In this document: positions 1 through 8,011 of the stretch, piece by piece | Layout of the letters: each line of letters begins with the position of its first letter | Numbering within the stretch: position 1 is the first letter of the stretch | Assembly: GCF_001705235.1 (NCBI RefSeq) | Contig: NZ_MCGV01000001.1 | Location: 620,001-684,000, forward strand | Source of the DNA: Clostridium pasteurianum | GTDB taxonomy: Bacteria; Bacillota; Clostridia; Clostridiales; Clostridiaceae | Direction of reading: 5' to 3' | DNA length: 64,000 nucleotides | Program-made: the position numbers and the translations under genes | Notes under the pieces: generated by a model | Told to the model about the DNA's origin: nothing | What the model saw: only the letters and a program-made list of their open reading frames with translations | Databases searched by the model: none

Positions 1-1372
1 GTGTAATCGGGCTTATGCAAGGCGTTACAGTATTATCAGTCGTACTTAATTGAAATGCAAAACCTAAAGTTGACGGAATTATTCCTAAAACTGTTAAATC
101 ATTTTTTAATTGTTCTAAAGTTAAATTTGTAAAGTAAGTTTGCAAATCTGTATTACTATTACCTTTATTGCCCCAATCAGAAGATAAATCATCAGTAAAC
201 TTGTGAATTCCATTACTGTCTTTATATAACCATGTTGTGTTATTGTCTACACTAAATAAACATTTTACAGCTGTATTTGTTGGCAACGTAATAGGTATGA
301 ATAAAGAACTAAATGTATCTACATATTTTATAGGGTAATTAACAACATTTGTCGTTTCTAAATAAAACATTTCAGAGTTTGGAAGAACATAATTTGATTC
401 TCTTGTTGGTGGTGTAAAATTACCTGTCCATCTTGCCATATGAGATACTCTAAATTCATCTATATATCCATTAATGTATGAAGAAAACCACGGAGCACTT
501 CCTATTGTAACTATACTGTTAGGATTTAAGAGACTATAATCCCCTACATTCATAGATATTTTAGAAACTCCATCTAGATACAGTGTTATTATTTTTCCGC
601 TTCTTACCAAAGCTACATGCTGCCATGTATTGGTTAATACAGTATTTTCACCTGTTTCAATACCTTGTATCCATCCTCCTCCATTTCCTAGCATTAAACA
701 TAATGAATTTCCTATTGTATTTGATGTTGCTAATCCAAAATTATGATCTTGATTAAATGAAACGAAATATTTATTACTCTGATAAACTGATAAATTCATC
801 CAAAAATCAATTGTAAAATCTTCTTTTCCAAAGCAAAAATAATCTGGATTTGGAATACTTAGATAGCTGCTACCATTAAAATAAGCACTGCTATCACCAA
901 ATTTTTTGTTATTTGTGTTTAATGTAACTCCATTACTAGTAACTGTATGACCACATTCATCTTTAATTGTGCTATTATCCATATGCATTAATAATTTTGT
1001 ATAAATATCCAGTTCTACTTTATTATCAATTATAACTGAATCGCTTTGACCTGTATAATCATTTGAATTTTTAAAATTAATTTGTGTATTTGTTATAGCG
1101 CTTGGCAAATAATGCTCCTGTACCGATAAAAGATATTTATTACTTGTTATTTCGGGAGTATTAATAAAACCCTCTTCTCCTGCATTTAACAAAATAGGTG
1201 ATTCTGTAGGTTGAATAATATTACTTGAACCTTCACTCAAAGATACAGTTTTATAGGTACCATTATCACTAAGATATTTAGTTCCATCACCATTTACAAT
1301 TAATTTACTTACTTTTCCCTTTTCTTCATCCGTAAAATTGTTGTTTCCCAAAACGTTAAAAAATTTGCCCAA
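1..1372 (-). CDS. Phage tail/receptor-binding protein with LamG-like domain (partial, 3' end outside window)
   Basis: An open frame runs through the first 1.37 kb on the minus strand and leaves the window at its C-terminal end (457 codons visible). After a short N-terminus (KFFNVLGNNN) the middle third reads as a LamG/concanavalin-type beta-sandwich: DNSTIKDECGHTV, FGDSSAYFNGSSYL, FTIDFWMNLS, WQHVALVRSGKIITLYLDG and GYIDEFRVSHMARW are the usual strand motifs of the fold. Such domains on phage tails bind cell-surface sugars. No ATG or GTG is in frame near the 5' end. A TTG at 1372 preceded by AGGTGA is the best start, and it follows the upstream gene's stop closely. It sits last in the visible tail block, as receptor-binding proteins usually do. 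The fold assignment is from motif pattern only. Confidence 0.75.
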   Translation of the reverse strand, partial: MGKFFNVLGNNNFTDEEKGKVSKLIVNGDGTKYLSDNGTYKTVSLSEGSSNIIQPTESPILLNAGEEGFINTPEITSNKYLLSVQEHYLPSAITNTQINFKNSNDYTGQSDSVIIDNKVELDIYTKLLMHMDNSTIKDECGHTVTSNGVTLNTNNKKFGDSSAYFNGSSYLSIPNPDYFCFGKEDFTIDFWMNLSVYQSNKYFVSFNQDHNFGLATSNTIGNSLCLMLGNGGGWIQGIETGENTVLTNTWQHVALVRSGKIITLYLDGVSKISMNVGDYSLLNPNSIVTIGSAPWFSSYINGYIDEFRVSHMARWTGNFTPPTRESNYVLPNSEMFYLETTNVVNYPIKYVDTFSSLFIPITLPTNTAVKCLFSVDNNTTWLYKDSNGIHKFTDDLSSDWGNKGNSNTDLQTYFTNLTLEQLKNDLTVLGIIPSTLGFAFQLSTTDNTVTPCISPIT

Positions 1373-1380
1373 TTTATCAC

Positions 1381-2364
1381 CTACTCTATAATAAGCTGAA
1401 AGTTTCTTGCCGTGTAGTTGTAGTTATCTATTAATTTTGTTATTTTAATATATATATCAATGCTTTCATTAGGTTGTATATTATTTATAGTAATTGTATC
1501 TAAAAATATAGCCTTATCTAAACTAAGTTGTATTAAATCATTACCATAATTATCTATTCCTACTTTTATATCTGAATATGCAGAAGATCCTATATTAGTG
1601 ATTGAAATTTTTTCATATAATGAATCTAACATTTCTGGGTTAGACACAACCTTACCTTTATATATCACTTCTAAATCGTATTTACTAAAGCAATACACAT
1701 CTCCATACTGTAAATTAATAATATCAGTTGTATAAATAACTACTTTTGAAGAATCTAAAAAACTTAGTTTCCCCTGCATGCAACTATCCAAATATATTTG
1801 AACTTGCATAGAATCATCAAAAATTTCTCTCTTTATTTCATTGCCATCTTTATCTTGAAGTACTGCCGTAGTTCCTTTGGGAAAATTAAAAATTGTCACA
1901 TAAGGATTTTTATACACATTATAATCTTGTAATACAAAATCTTTAGCTCCTTGCTTTTTAAATCCCTGCCTTGTAATTTTGTCTGGTAACTTTACTCCAT
2001 TGCAGTTTGTCCATGATATTCCATCATCACTGCTATAGACCTGAATATATCCCTCCTGAACAAGCAGCTTCCAATATGACTCTTCGCCATCTTTATCATC
2101 TATTATTCCGTAAATGCCATTGTCAGTTCCTACATAGCACTCATTAAAATCATTATCTTCATACTCTCCCCAATTTTGCTTCTTGATTTCAATAACAAAC
2201 TCATCAAAATTAAACTTTCTTTCAATGTTTGTATTAGAAATAAGGGATACAGTGTTATTTACTGTATCCCTTTTAACATTTGCACTTCCTAAAAAATCCG
2301 TAAAATCAGAGGTCAAATAGAAATTGCCATCAATTTTTCCATCTTCAATCTTTAATAACTTCAT
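1381..2364 (-). CDS. Phage tail-tip/baseplate protein of unknown function
   Basis: I do not recognise this 327-residue protein. It has no signal peptide or membrane segment. It is rich in beta-prone, polar stretches, and residues about 75 to 125 (YVGTDNGIYGII, YIQVYSSDDGISWTNCNG) look like one beta-sandwich repeat. The C-terminal 100 residues (ITNIGSSAYSDIKVGIDNYG, then PNESIDIYIKITKL) resemble an Ig-like or appendage domain that describes a structural rather than an enzymatic part. It lies four bases from its upstream neighbour and directly before the LamG-type protein, so it is probably a tail-fibre or baseplate component. SD AGGGAA precedes the ATG. Confidence 0.6.
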   Translation of the reverse strand: MKLLKIEDGKIDGNFYLTSDFTDFLGSANVKRDTVNNTVSLISNTNIERKFNFDEFVIEIKKQNWGEYEDNDFNECYVGTDNGIYGIIDDKDGEESYWKLLVQEGYIQVYSSDDGISWTNCNGVKLPDKITRQGFKKQGAKDFVLQDYNVYKNPYVTIFNFPKGTTAVLQDKDGNEIKREIFDDSMQVQIYLDSCMQGKLSFLDSSKVVIYTTDIINLQYGDVYCFSKYDLEVIYKGKVVSNPEMLDSLYEKISITNIGSSAYSDIKVGIDNYGNDLIQLSLDKAIFLDTITINNIQPNESIDIYIKITKLIDNYNYTARNFQLIIE

Positions 2365-2368
2365 TAGA

Positions 2369-2626
2369 CTATTCCCTAGGCTGCATTAAATAATCATATG
2401 GTACAAATTCAACGACCTCTATATTGGCAGTTCCAACTCCCTGTGCTATAAGTAATTTTGCCTGTTCAAGCATATTTTCATAACAATTTGTAGAATATGA
2501 ATTTATTGCTTTACCAGTAGTATCTGTTATAAAACCATAGTTTAGTGCAACTAAGTTATTATTTTGTATTATTCCCCATTCCTTTTGGCGGGGATTTTTA
2601 AAATTTATTGTACTTGGTATTGTCAT
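2369..2626 (-). CDS. Small phage tail-region protein, unknown
   Basis: An 85-residue protein starting MTIPSTINFKNPRQKEWG with a strong upstream SD (AGGAGTGAT). It contains no motif I can assign. It is packed between two larger tail genes with gaps of four bases on each side, which supports translation as part of the late operon. Small proteins at this position in Gram-positive siphoviruses are often fibre chaperones or accessory baseplate pieces, but nothing in the sequence proves that here. Confidence 0.55.
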   Translation of the reverse strand: MTIPSTINFKNPRQKEWGIIQNNNLVALNYGFITDTTGKAINSYSTNCYENMLEQAKLLIAQGVGTANIEVVEFVPYDYLMQPRE

Positions 2627-2630
2627 AATA

Positions 2631-4721
2631 TCACTCCTTAATATAATAATGTCTTTTACCTTTATTTTTATCTAAAGCTTTTATTAAATCGTCATTTTGA
2701 GCCATTCTATTGAAATTTCTTTCTATACTCATGGCTTTTGGGTTTCTCCATATTGGTACAATATTAAAATGGTGCTGTTTTAAATAATCAATTAAATTTG
2801 CAATAAGTACACCTACAGCCTGTAATCCATTATCCAAATCTAAAAAATACACCTTTTCAGCTTCCCACCTAATCCACCTATAGGCTCTATAATAATCCTT
2901 ATTAGGTTTAGAACTCTCTAAATTGTACCAGTCATATAAGATCTCCATAATAAACTGTATGCTTTCTTTCCCCGTAACACATAACCATGCTTGTACATTA
3001 TCATGCCATAATTCTAATAAAATATTTACCAAATCCAGCATAATTTCAATGCTTATAGGATATTCATGAAGACCATAATCAGAACCCCACGGAATAGGGT
3101 GGTCTATAAATCTTAAATATTCGTAATCATGATTATATAGCTGATCTCCTGAATATTCATAATCTACATCCGGAATTATTATGCTATCCTTTGGCTCTAA
3201 AGAATTAAGCCACCACCAGCGTCTTACAACATCTATATATTTGCTGCTGTTTTCTACATATATGTCCTTATTAGCTGACTGCCTTTCAATATATTTATGC
3301 TCTTTTTTATCCAGCTTTCCTACGCTGCTGCTCACATATTTTTCATATGATTTATCTATATTAAACATCCTTAAGAGCATTAGTTCTTTTTCAATCTTCT
3401 TATCAATAATACATTGGCTAGTATTATTAACGAAGATTCCACCAATTTTAAATATTTTTACTTTTGTTTCTCTAAATATAGAAAATTCTCTGCTCTTATA
3501 TGCCTTTATTATTTTTTCTTTAAACATATCTATTTCGCTGCTCTTAGACATATTTATTATTTTTTCTTTAAGCATATTATCAATCTTGTTGCCCTTAAGT
3601 AGCCTTTTCTGTGCATTTCTCCTTAACAATATCTTTGAATGTTTGAACGCAGTTTTAATGCCTATCCTATCTGTATATTTTTCATATGATTTATAAATAT
3701 TATTGAAAAATCCCCTATGCATTAATTGAGATCTTAAAGAATTATCTATACATTTAAGTGCTACCCTATATAAATAATTTTCATTTGATTTTGTAAAATC
3801 TTTTAAATTGTTCTTATAAACCGGAGACATACCTCTAAATTTATCTATATTCCTTAAGGCAACTTTCTCGTAAAAGCGATAAGTATTAATATCCATAAAC
3901 TTTAAGCATACTCTATCTAACGCTATTTTATTTGCCTCATACATATTTCTTTCATTGACTTCAAGTGGCTTTTGTAACAGGATTTTATCTATATTTTTAA
4001 GTACACTCCTGTCCAAAAATATATTTTGAAATTTATTTAAGAAAGATACATTTAACCTATTCATATAAAAAGGAGATATGCTTTTATCAAACTCCCTTAA
4101 CTTAGAATAGGCTATTTCCTTATAGATTTTAATATTTATAAGTTTCAATTCCGCATTACTTAATTCAAAAGATTTTTCAATATTTATAAGCTTAATTTCT
4201 GCTCTACCTAGTTCAAAATATTTTTTAATATTTATAAGCCTGTTTTCTGCCTCATTTAATTCAAAAGATTTTTCAATGTTTATTGCTTTAATCCTAGTAC
4301 CATCTAAATTTATGCCTTTTATTTCTTCTATTAGAATATTATTTTGTTCTAAAATTTTATCAATATTTTTTGATATCTTTTTATTTAAAGATTCTAACTC
4401 TTTATTTAGATGCTTAGTAACCGTCTTATATTTATTGTCAAATAGCTCTCTACCATGAATTTTTGCCATGTTTTTAATATAAATTTTAAACATTTTGCTG
4501 TTGCTCTTATATATTTCTTTTCTATTTTCATTATAAAAGAGTTTTGTTCCTTGATATTTCGATAAATTTTCAGTAGTATCATATTCAAATACTGCACTCG
4601 AAACATCAGATGTATACTTAAAATTTCCAAGAGGTGTTAAGTAACCTTTATAATTAAAAACATTTTGAGTATTGTCCCTTACATATTCAAAATCGCATAA
4701 GGGAACTGCATGTAAGGGCAT
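2631..4721 (-). CDS. Large lysine-rich phage tail protein with internal repeats
   Basis: A 696-residue protein. Residues about 60 to 480 are strongly basic and helical and consist of degenerate repeats of roughly 20 to 40 residues: the element SFELNEAENRLINIKK recurs as YFELGRAEIKLINIEK and SFELSNAELKLINIK, and a second family centres on LKNIDK/LRNIDK. The last 190 residues are different: acidic, Trp/Tyr-rich (PWGSDYGLHEYP, AWLCVTGKESIQFIMEILYDW), apparently a globular helical domain. The short N-terminus (MPLHAVPLCDFEYVRD) is followed by a Phe/Tyr-rich segment. Position in the tail-tip block suggests a fibre or spike. I cannot name a family. Long weak antisense frames over the repeat section are compositional shadows. 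Confidence 0.65.
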   Translation of the reverse strand: MPLHAVPLCDFEYVRDNTQNVFNYKGYLTPLGNFKYTSDVSSAVFEYDTTENLSKYQGTKLFYNENRKEIYKSNSKMFKIYIKNMAKIHGRELFDNKYKTVTKHLNKELESLNKKISKNIDKILEQNNILIEEIKGINLDGTRIKAINIEKSFELNEAENRLINIKKYFELGRAEIKLINIEKSFELSNAELKLINIKIYKEIAYSKLREFDKSISPFYMNRLNVSFLNKFQNIFLDRSVLKNIDKILLQKPLEVNERNMYEANKIALDRVCLKFMDINTYRFYEKVALRNIDKFRGMSPVYKNNLKDFTKSNENYLYRVALKCIDNSLRSQLMHRGFFNNIYKSYEKYTDRIGIKTAFKHSKILLRRNAQKRLLKGNKIDNMLKEKIINMSKSSEIDMFKEKIIKAYKSREFSIFRETKVKIFKIGGIFVNNTSQCIIDKKIEKELMLLRMFNIDKSYEKYVSSSVGKLDKKEHKYIERQSANKDIYVENSSKYIDVVRRWWWLNSLEPKDSIIIPDVDYEYSGDQLYNHDYEYLRFIDHPIPWGSDYGLHEYPISIEIMLDLVNILLELWHDNVQAWLCVTGKESIQFIMEILYDWYNLESSKPNKDYYRAYRWIRWEAEKVYFLDLDNGLQAVGVLIANLIDYLKQHHFNIVPIWRNPKAMSIERNFNRMAQNDDLIKALDKNKGKRHYYIKE

Positions 4722-4736
4722 ATAATCACTTCCCTA

Positions 4737-5975
4737 TTAGTTAGTAGCTTGATAGCATCTTATTGCAATACAATAGTTTACATTTGCACTGTTATTCAAG
4801 AAATTAAATGGTGCTGTAATCTTAAATTTCTTGTAGTTTTCCTCATTATCAGTTCCTTTTCTGTATACTAATTTATCGCTATCATCAATTCCACAAGAAT
4901 CTCCTGCAAGAATATTTTGCATTTTTCCTCTCTCCATATCTATTGGATGAACTAATGTTATATCACTAAATTGATGCTTCTTAAGATTCCATCTTGAACC
5001 TTCTACATTGCACTTGTCCATGAAAGGATTAGTACTATAAAAAGCTGGGTAATGAGGCTGATATGGCATTCCTATTTTATTTGCTATCATTGCAACATCT
5101 GTAACCCCTGTAGCTGTCCTAACTCCATATGGATTACTGTAATTAGGTTCAACATCACTAGATACTGTAATACCAAAGTTGTATTGGTCATCTGTATACG
5201 CTGAATCTTCAACTGGTTTTAGTGCGCCAATATATGCATATGATGTCAAATAGTTATCATATGGTGCAACATCTGCTGATGGATCACCACGCAGCACAAG
5301 ATTTATGCTATCCTTTGTCATTGATATCCAAAATTGCACTGGAAGATAATCTTTTATTTCAGGCTGCAACTTCTTATACCATGCTAGTCTATAATTGTAC
5401 TCACTTTGTATATCCTTACTTACATCAATATCAGTACCATCAGAATTAAGTGATGTAGCAATTTGAAGTCTTATGTTATTTAAAGATTGACCACCACACT
5501 TAGCACTTACATAAGAGCTAAATGTTCCGTTCTTACTCATCATTTCTAAAACCTGTGCATCTGTTCTAGTATAATAAGCGGTATAACCGCTGTCATTTGT
5601 TACTGAATATGAATGCAAGCTTGAAAATTCTTGAATTGCTTTTTTCTCTGCATCAGTTAAATCTACTGCTAATCTATCTATTTTTAAATAAAAAGGATGA
5701 TCTTTATAATAAAGTGTTTCACATCCTAATATGCACATATCATTTTGAGAGTTTAATGTATATACAGTCTGGACTTTATCTGTTGTACTCTTATCTGTTA
5801 TCAAATCTATTGTAGTTGATGCCCCTGATGAACCAATTTTATCTAAAGTTGTCGGATAAACTAAATTCCATTTATAAGTACCCGCATTCTGAGTTATTTC
5901 TTCTGCAAGCGTTTTGACTAAATCCTTTACGCTCGCACTTCCTTCATTGTAATAAAAATCTTCTATAATAGCCAT
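4737..5975 (-). CDS. Phage structural protein, tail region, unknown family
   Basis: A 412-residue protein starting MAIIEDFYYNEGSASVKDLV after an ideal SD (AGGAGG). It is of mixed alpha/beta composition with no membrane segment. Features visible are an N-terminal helix, a middle section with NSQNDMCILGCETLYYKDHP, and a C-terminal part (HPIDMERGKMQNILAGDSCG) ending in CIAIRCYQATN. It is cotranscribed with tail genes on both sides, so a tail-tip structural role is likely. No enzymatic motif was found. Confidence 0.6.
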   Translation of the reverse strand: MAIIEDFYYNEGSASVKDLVKTLAEEITQNAGTYKWNLVYPTTLDKIGSSGASTTIDLITDKSTTDKVQTVYTLNSQNDMCILGCETLYYKDHPFYLKIDRLAVDLTDAEKKAIQEFSSLHSYSVTNDSGYTAYYTRTDAQVLEMMSKNGTFSSYVSAKCGGQSLNNIRLQIATSLNSDGTDIDVSKDIQSEYNYRLAWYKKLQPEIKDYLPVQFWISMTKDSINLVLRGDPSADVAPYDNYLTSYAYIGALKPVEDSAYTDDQYNFGITVSSDVEPNYSNPYGVRTATGVTDVAMIANKIGMPYQPHYPAFYSTNPFMDKCNVEGSRWNLKKHQFSDITLVHPIDMERGKMQNILAGDSCGIDDSDKLVYRKGTDNEENYKKFKITAPFNFLNNSANVNYCIAIRCYQATN

Positions 5976-5991
5976 TTAATTGCCTCCTAAA

Positions 5992-6062
5992 TTTATATAT
6001 ATCTTGGTACGCTGTCTCCATCCGCCATTGCGAATCCTCCAATATAGCAAGATTAGCATAAA
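5992..6062 (-). pseudogene. Remnant of a duplicated tail-gene junction
   Basis: This 70-bp gap is a diverged copy of the junction at 7034 to 7104, where one paralogous tail gene ends and the next begins. Both read GCTATATTGGAG, then ATTCG(C/T)AATGGCGGAT, then ACCAAGATATATA on the minus strand. In this copy the upstream stop codon has become CAA and the new frame MADGDSVPRYI ends at once in TAA. It is best explained as the scar of a third paralogue, made by tandem duplication and then lost by internal deletion. Confidence 0.75.
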
Positions 6063-6066
6063 TCTT

Positions 6067-7083
6067 TTAAATATTATTTACCTTTTGAAGCATATCCGTT
6101 ATGCTTTTCGTTTTTAAATCTATTTTACATACGCTATATGTTGCTGATACTTCTGCAGCAACTTCTATGCTATATTCTTTTACTAGCACAATTCCGTATG
6201 ATTTATTAAAATATACCTTTACACTCACCGGTTTACTTAATTGCTTACCATTATAGTTTCTAATATAAATATATAAAGTGTCATTATTGTACCCTTTAAC
6301 TGAAAGTATCTCTGGATTACAATTATCCATATGAGTTATATAATCCCAGTTTAAATAAAAATTATCTTCTTTTTCATTACCAAAATAAACATGTTTCTTA
6401 CCTATAACACCATGTAAATCCATATCACATGGAGTATTTTCCTCCCACTGCATACGAACTGCTACATCCCAATCATTAGATATGTCTGATATGTCTGGAT
6501 TGGTTGGTGCTGGGGGACTAATTGTTTTCCTTTGACCTTGTATATACTCTAAATCAACTAGAACCTGCCTGCTATTGCCACTTTTACTGTGAAAAATAAA
6601 AGAAACAGGAGTATCAGCATCAACTTTATAATAAGTGTTAAAGTGCTTATGCTCTCCTATTTCTTTTGTGAATGCATTGTATATTATTTCTGATTTATCT
6701 ATTTTAAGGCTGTATGTATCTTCCTTTTTCCAACCTGTTTCATTTAAATGAAGTCCAGTTAAAAACACATCTTTATCAAATGTGAAATCAACTTTATAAT
6801 CATTTCTAATTGCAGGTATATTAAGTACAGCCCCTTCAATTTGCTGTGTTCCATCATATTTATATAATATAAATTGATCTATTTCATTTTTTATATCTTT
6901 GTATTTTACATCAGGCATTAGACTTTCTATATATCCCAGTATATCGCTTATGCCATCCGTATCAAGCTGGGGATAGCTCGTAATCATATTCTTATAAACA
7001 TCTTTTAAAAGTAATTCTCTAAGTCTCTGTTCAAGTTCGTAAAAATTTACTATATATCTTGGTACACTGTCTATATCCGCCAT
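6067..7083 (-). CDS. Phage tail-tip protein, paralogue of the upstream gene, with DxDLH-type domain
   Basis: A 338-residue protein. Its N-terminal 200 residues are paralogous to the neighbouring 186-residue protein: both begin with a short P-x-Y-V/I-x-NF-x-EL helix, continue with ISDxLxYI-like coiled segments, and share KEIGEHKHFNTYYKV/KEYGENKHFESFYKV followed by KSGNSRQVLVDL. Residues about 205 to 330 add a second domain with WDVAVRMQWEE, PCDMDLHGVIG and HMDNCNPEILSVKG, a pattern resembling the DUF2135/YfaP beta-sandwich (Asp-x-Asp-Leu-His, then PE-x). The ATG overlaps the upstream stop by one base, implying coupled translation. Function is probably host binding or fibre structure. The DUF2135 resemblance is tentative. 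Confidence 0.6.
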   Translation of the reverse strand: MADIDSVPRYIVNFYELEQRLRELLLKDVYKNMITSYPQLDTDGISDILGYIESLMPDVKYKDIKNEIDQFILYKYDGTQQIEGAVLNIPAIRNDYKVDFTFDKDVFLTGLHLNETGWKKEDTYSLKIDKSEIIYNAFTKEIGEHKHFNTYYKVDADTPVSFIFHSKSGNSRQVLVDLEYIQGQRKTISPPAPTNPDISDISNDWDVAVRMQWEENTPCDMDLHGVIGKKHVYFGNEKEDNFYLNWDYITHMDNCNPEILSVKGYNNDTLYIYIRNYNGKQLSKPVSVKVYFNKSYGIVLVKEYSIEVAAEVSATYSVCKIDLKTKSITDMLQKVNNI

Positions 7084-7643
7084 TACGAATTCTCCAATAT
7101 AGCAAAATCAGCCCAGAGGGTACGTGCAGAACCGCTTTTATTGGTATATGTTAACTTAATTACATCCCCTGTGTTTACCTTATAAAAGCTCTCAAAATGC
7201 TTATTTTCACCATATTCCTTGGTAGTAACATTTTTAAAAAGTGATGTACTTCCTACATCTAAATCCCAGGTATCTTGATAATTCCATGCACTAAGTGAAT
7301 ATGTTATATCTGTAAGTTTACCACCTGAAGGTGCTGAAAAACTTATTGAATATTGACCGGTACTTGCAGGAATTTGTAATGTTTGCCCATAAATTCTCTG
7401 TACCCCAATTATACCTGCTGCACTTTCTAATGTATCTATTTTAACCCCCAAATCATTAAGTGCAGTAATTAAGTCACTGTAATTTACGCCTTGTATCTTA
7501 TCTGATATATCTTTTAAAAGACTTTCAATATTAGATGTTGAAAATGACATATTCGGAATATCAACTTTAATTCCATTTTGTAAATAATCTTTTATTGCAT
7601 CTGCTAACTCGTCAAAATTTATAACATATGAGGGTAGTCCCAT
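7083..7643 (-). CDS. Phage tail-tip protein, short paralogue
   Basis: A 186-residue protein that corresponds to the first domain of the next gene. The N-terminal MGLPSYVINFDELADAIKDY is followed by a helical linker (ISDKIQGVNYSDLITALNDL) and a beta-rich C-terminal domain (YGQTLQIPASTGQYSISF, KEYGENKHFESFYKVNTGD, KSGSARTLWADFAILE). The paralogy suggests tandem duplication, with a further scar at 5992 to 6062. SD GAAGGTG precedes the ATG. Confidence 0.6.
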   Translation of the reverse strand: MGLPSYVINFDELADAIKDYLQNGIKVDIPNMSFSTSNIESLLKDISDKIQGVNYSDLITALNDLGVKIDTLESAAGIIGVQRIYGQTLQIPASTGQYSISFSAPSGGKLTDITYSLSAWNYQDTWDLDVGSTSLFKNVTTKEYGENKHFESFYKVNTGDVIKLTYTNKSGSARTLWADFAILENS

Positions 7644-7654
7644 TTTAACACCTT

Positions 7655-8011
7655 CTATTCATAGTCAATTTTAGTAACCTTGCCAGTGCTATCCCTATAT
7701 AAGACAATACTGCCGACACCATCAGGTGTAGTTTCCTTTATAGAAATAACCATTCCACTGCCATCTCTTACTATATCTTGCTTCCATTCACAATCACCAT
7801 TAAACCCTGTGCCATATTGAAGCTCTATAACTTTATTATTATTATCACGTACTATCTTACATGGATATTCAGTAGGGTCATACGCTGGAATTCTAGAGGG
7901 TGAGGGAATGGTTCTAGTCGCTCCAATTGCTCCACTTATTTGCATTTTATTAACAAGCCTACTAAATACTAATTTAACTGGTTTTGTAAAGTCTCTATAA
8001 TAATCAGTCAC
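7655..8011 (-). CDS. Small phage tail protein, unknown
   Basis: A 118-residue protein starting at GTG (8011) with AAGGA just upstream. The start overlaps the end of the tail protein gene before it by 8 bases. The C-terminal 60 residues contain two similar beta elements (KIVRDNNNKVIELQYG and DIVRDGSGMVISIKET, then LYRDSTGKVTKIDYE) that look like a beta-hairpin repeat of the YD/RHS-like sort. Its role in the tail cannot be read from the sequence. Confidence 0.55.
   Translation of the reverse strand: MTDYYRDFTKPVKLVFSRLVNKMQISGAIGATRTIPSPSRIPAYDPTEYPCKIVRDNNNKVIELQYGTGFNGDCEWKQDIVRDGSGMVISIKETTPDGVGSIVLYRDSTGKVTKIDYE

Noticed and set aside
3181-3696. 171-codon plus-strand open frame
   Set aside because: It lies antisense to the repeat-rich tail gene and is a by-product of the Lys/Ile-rich codons there. 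Its translation is a low-complexity Leu/Ser/Phe sequence with no SD.
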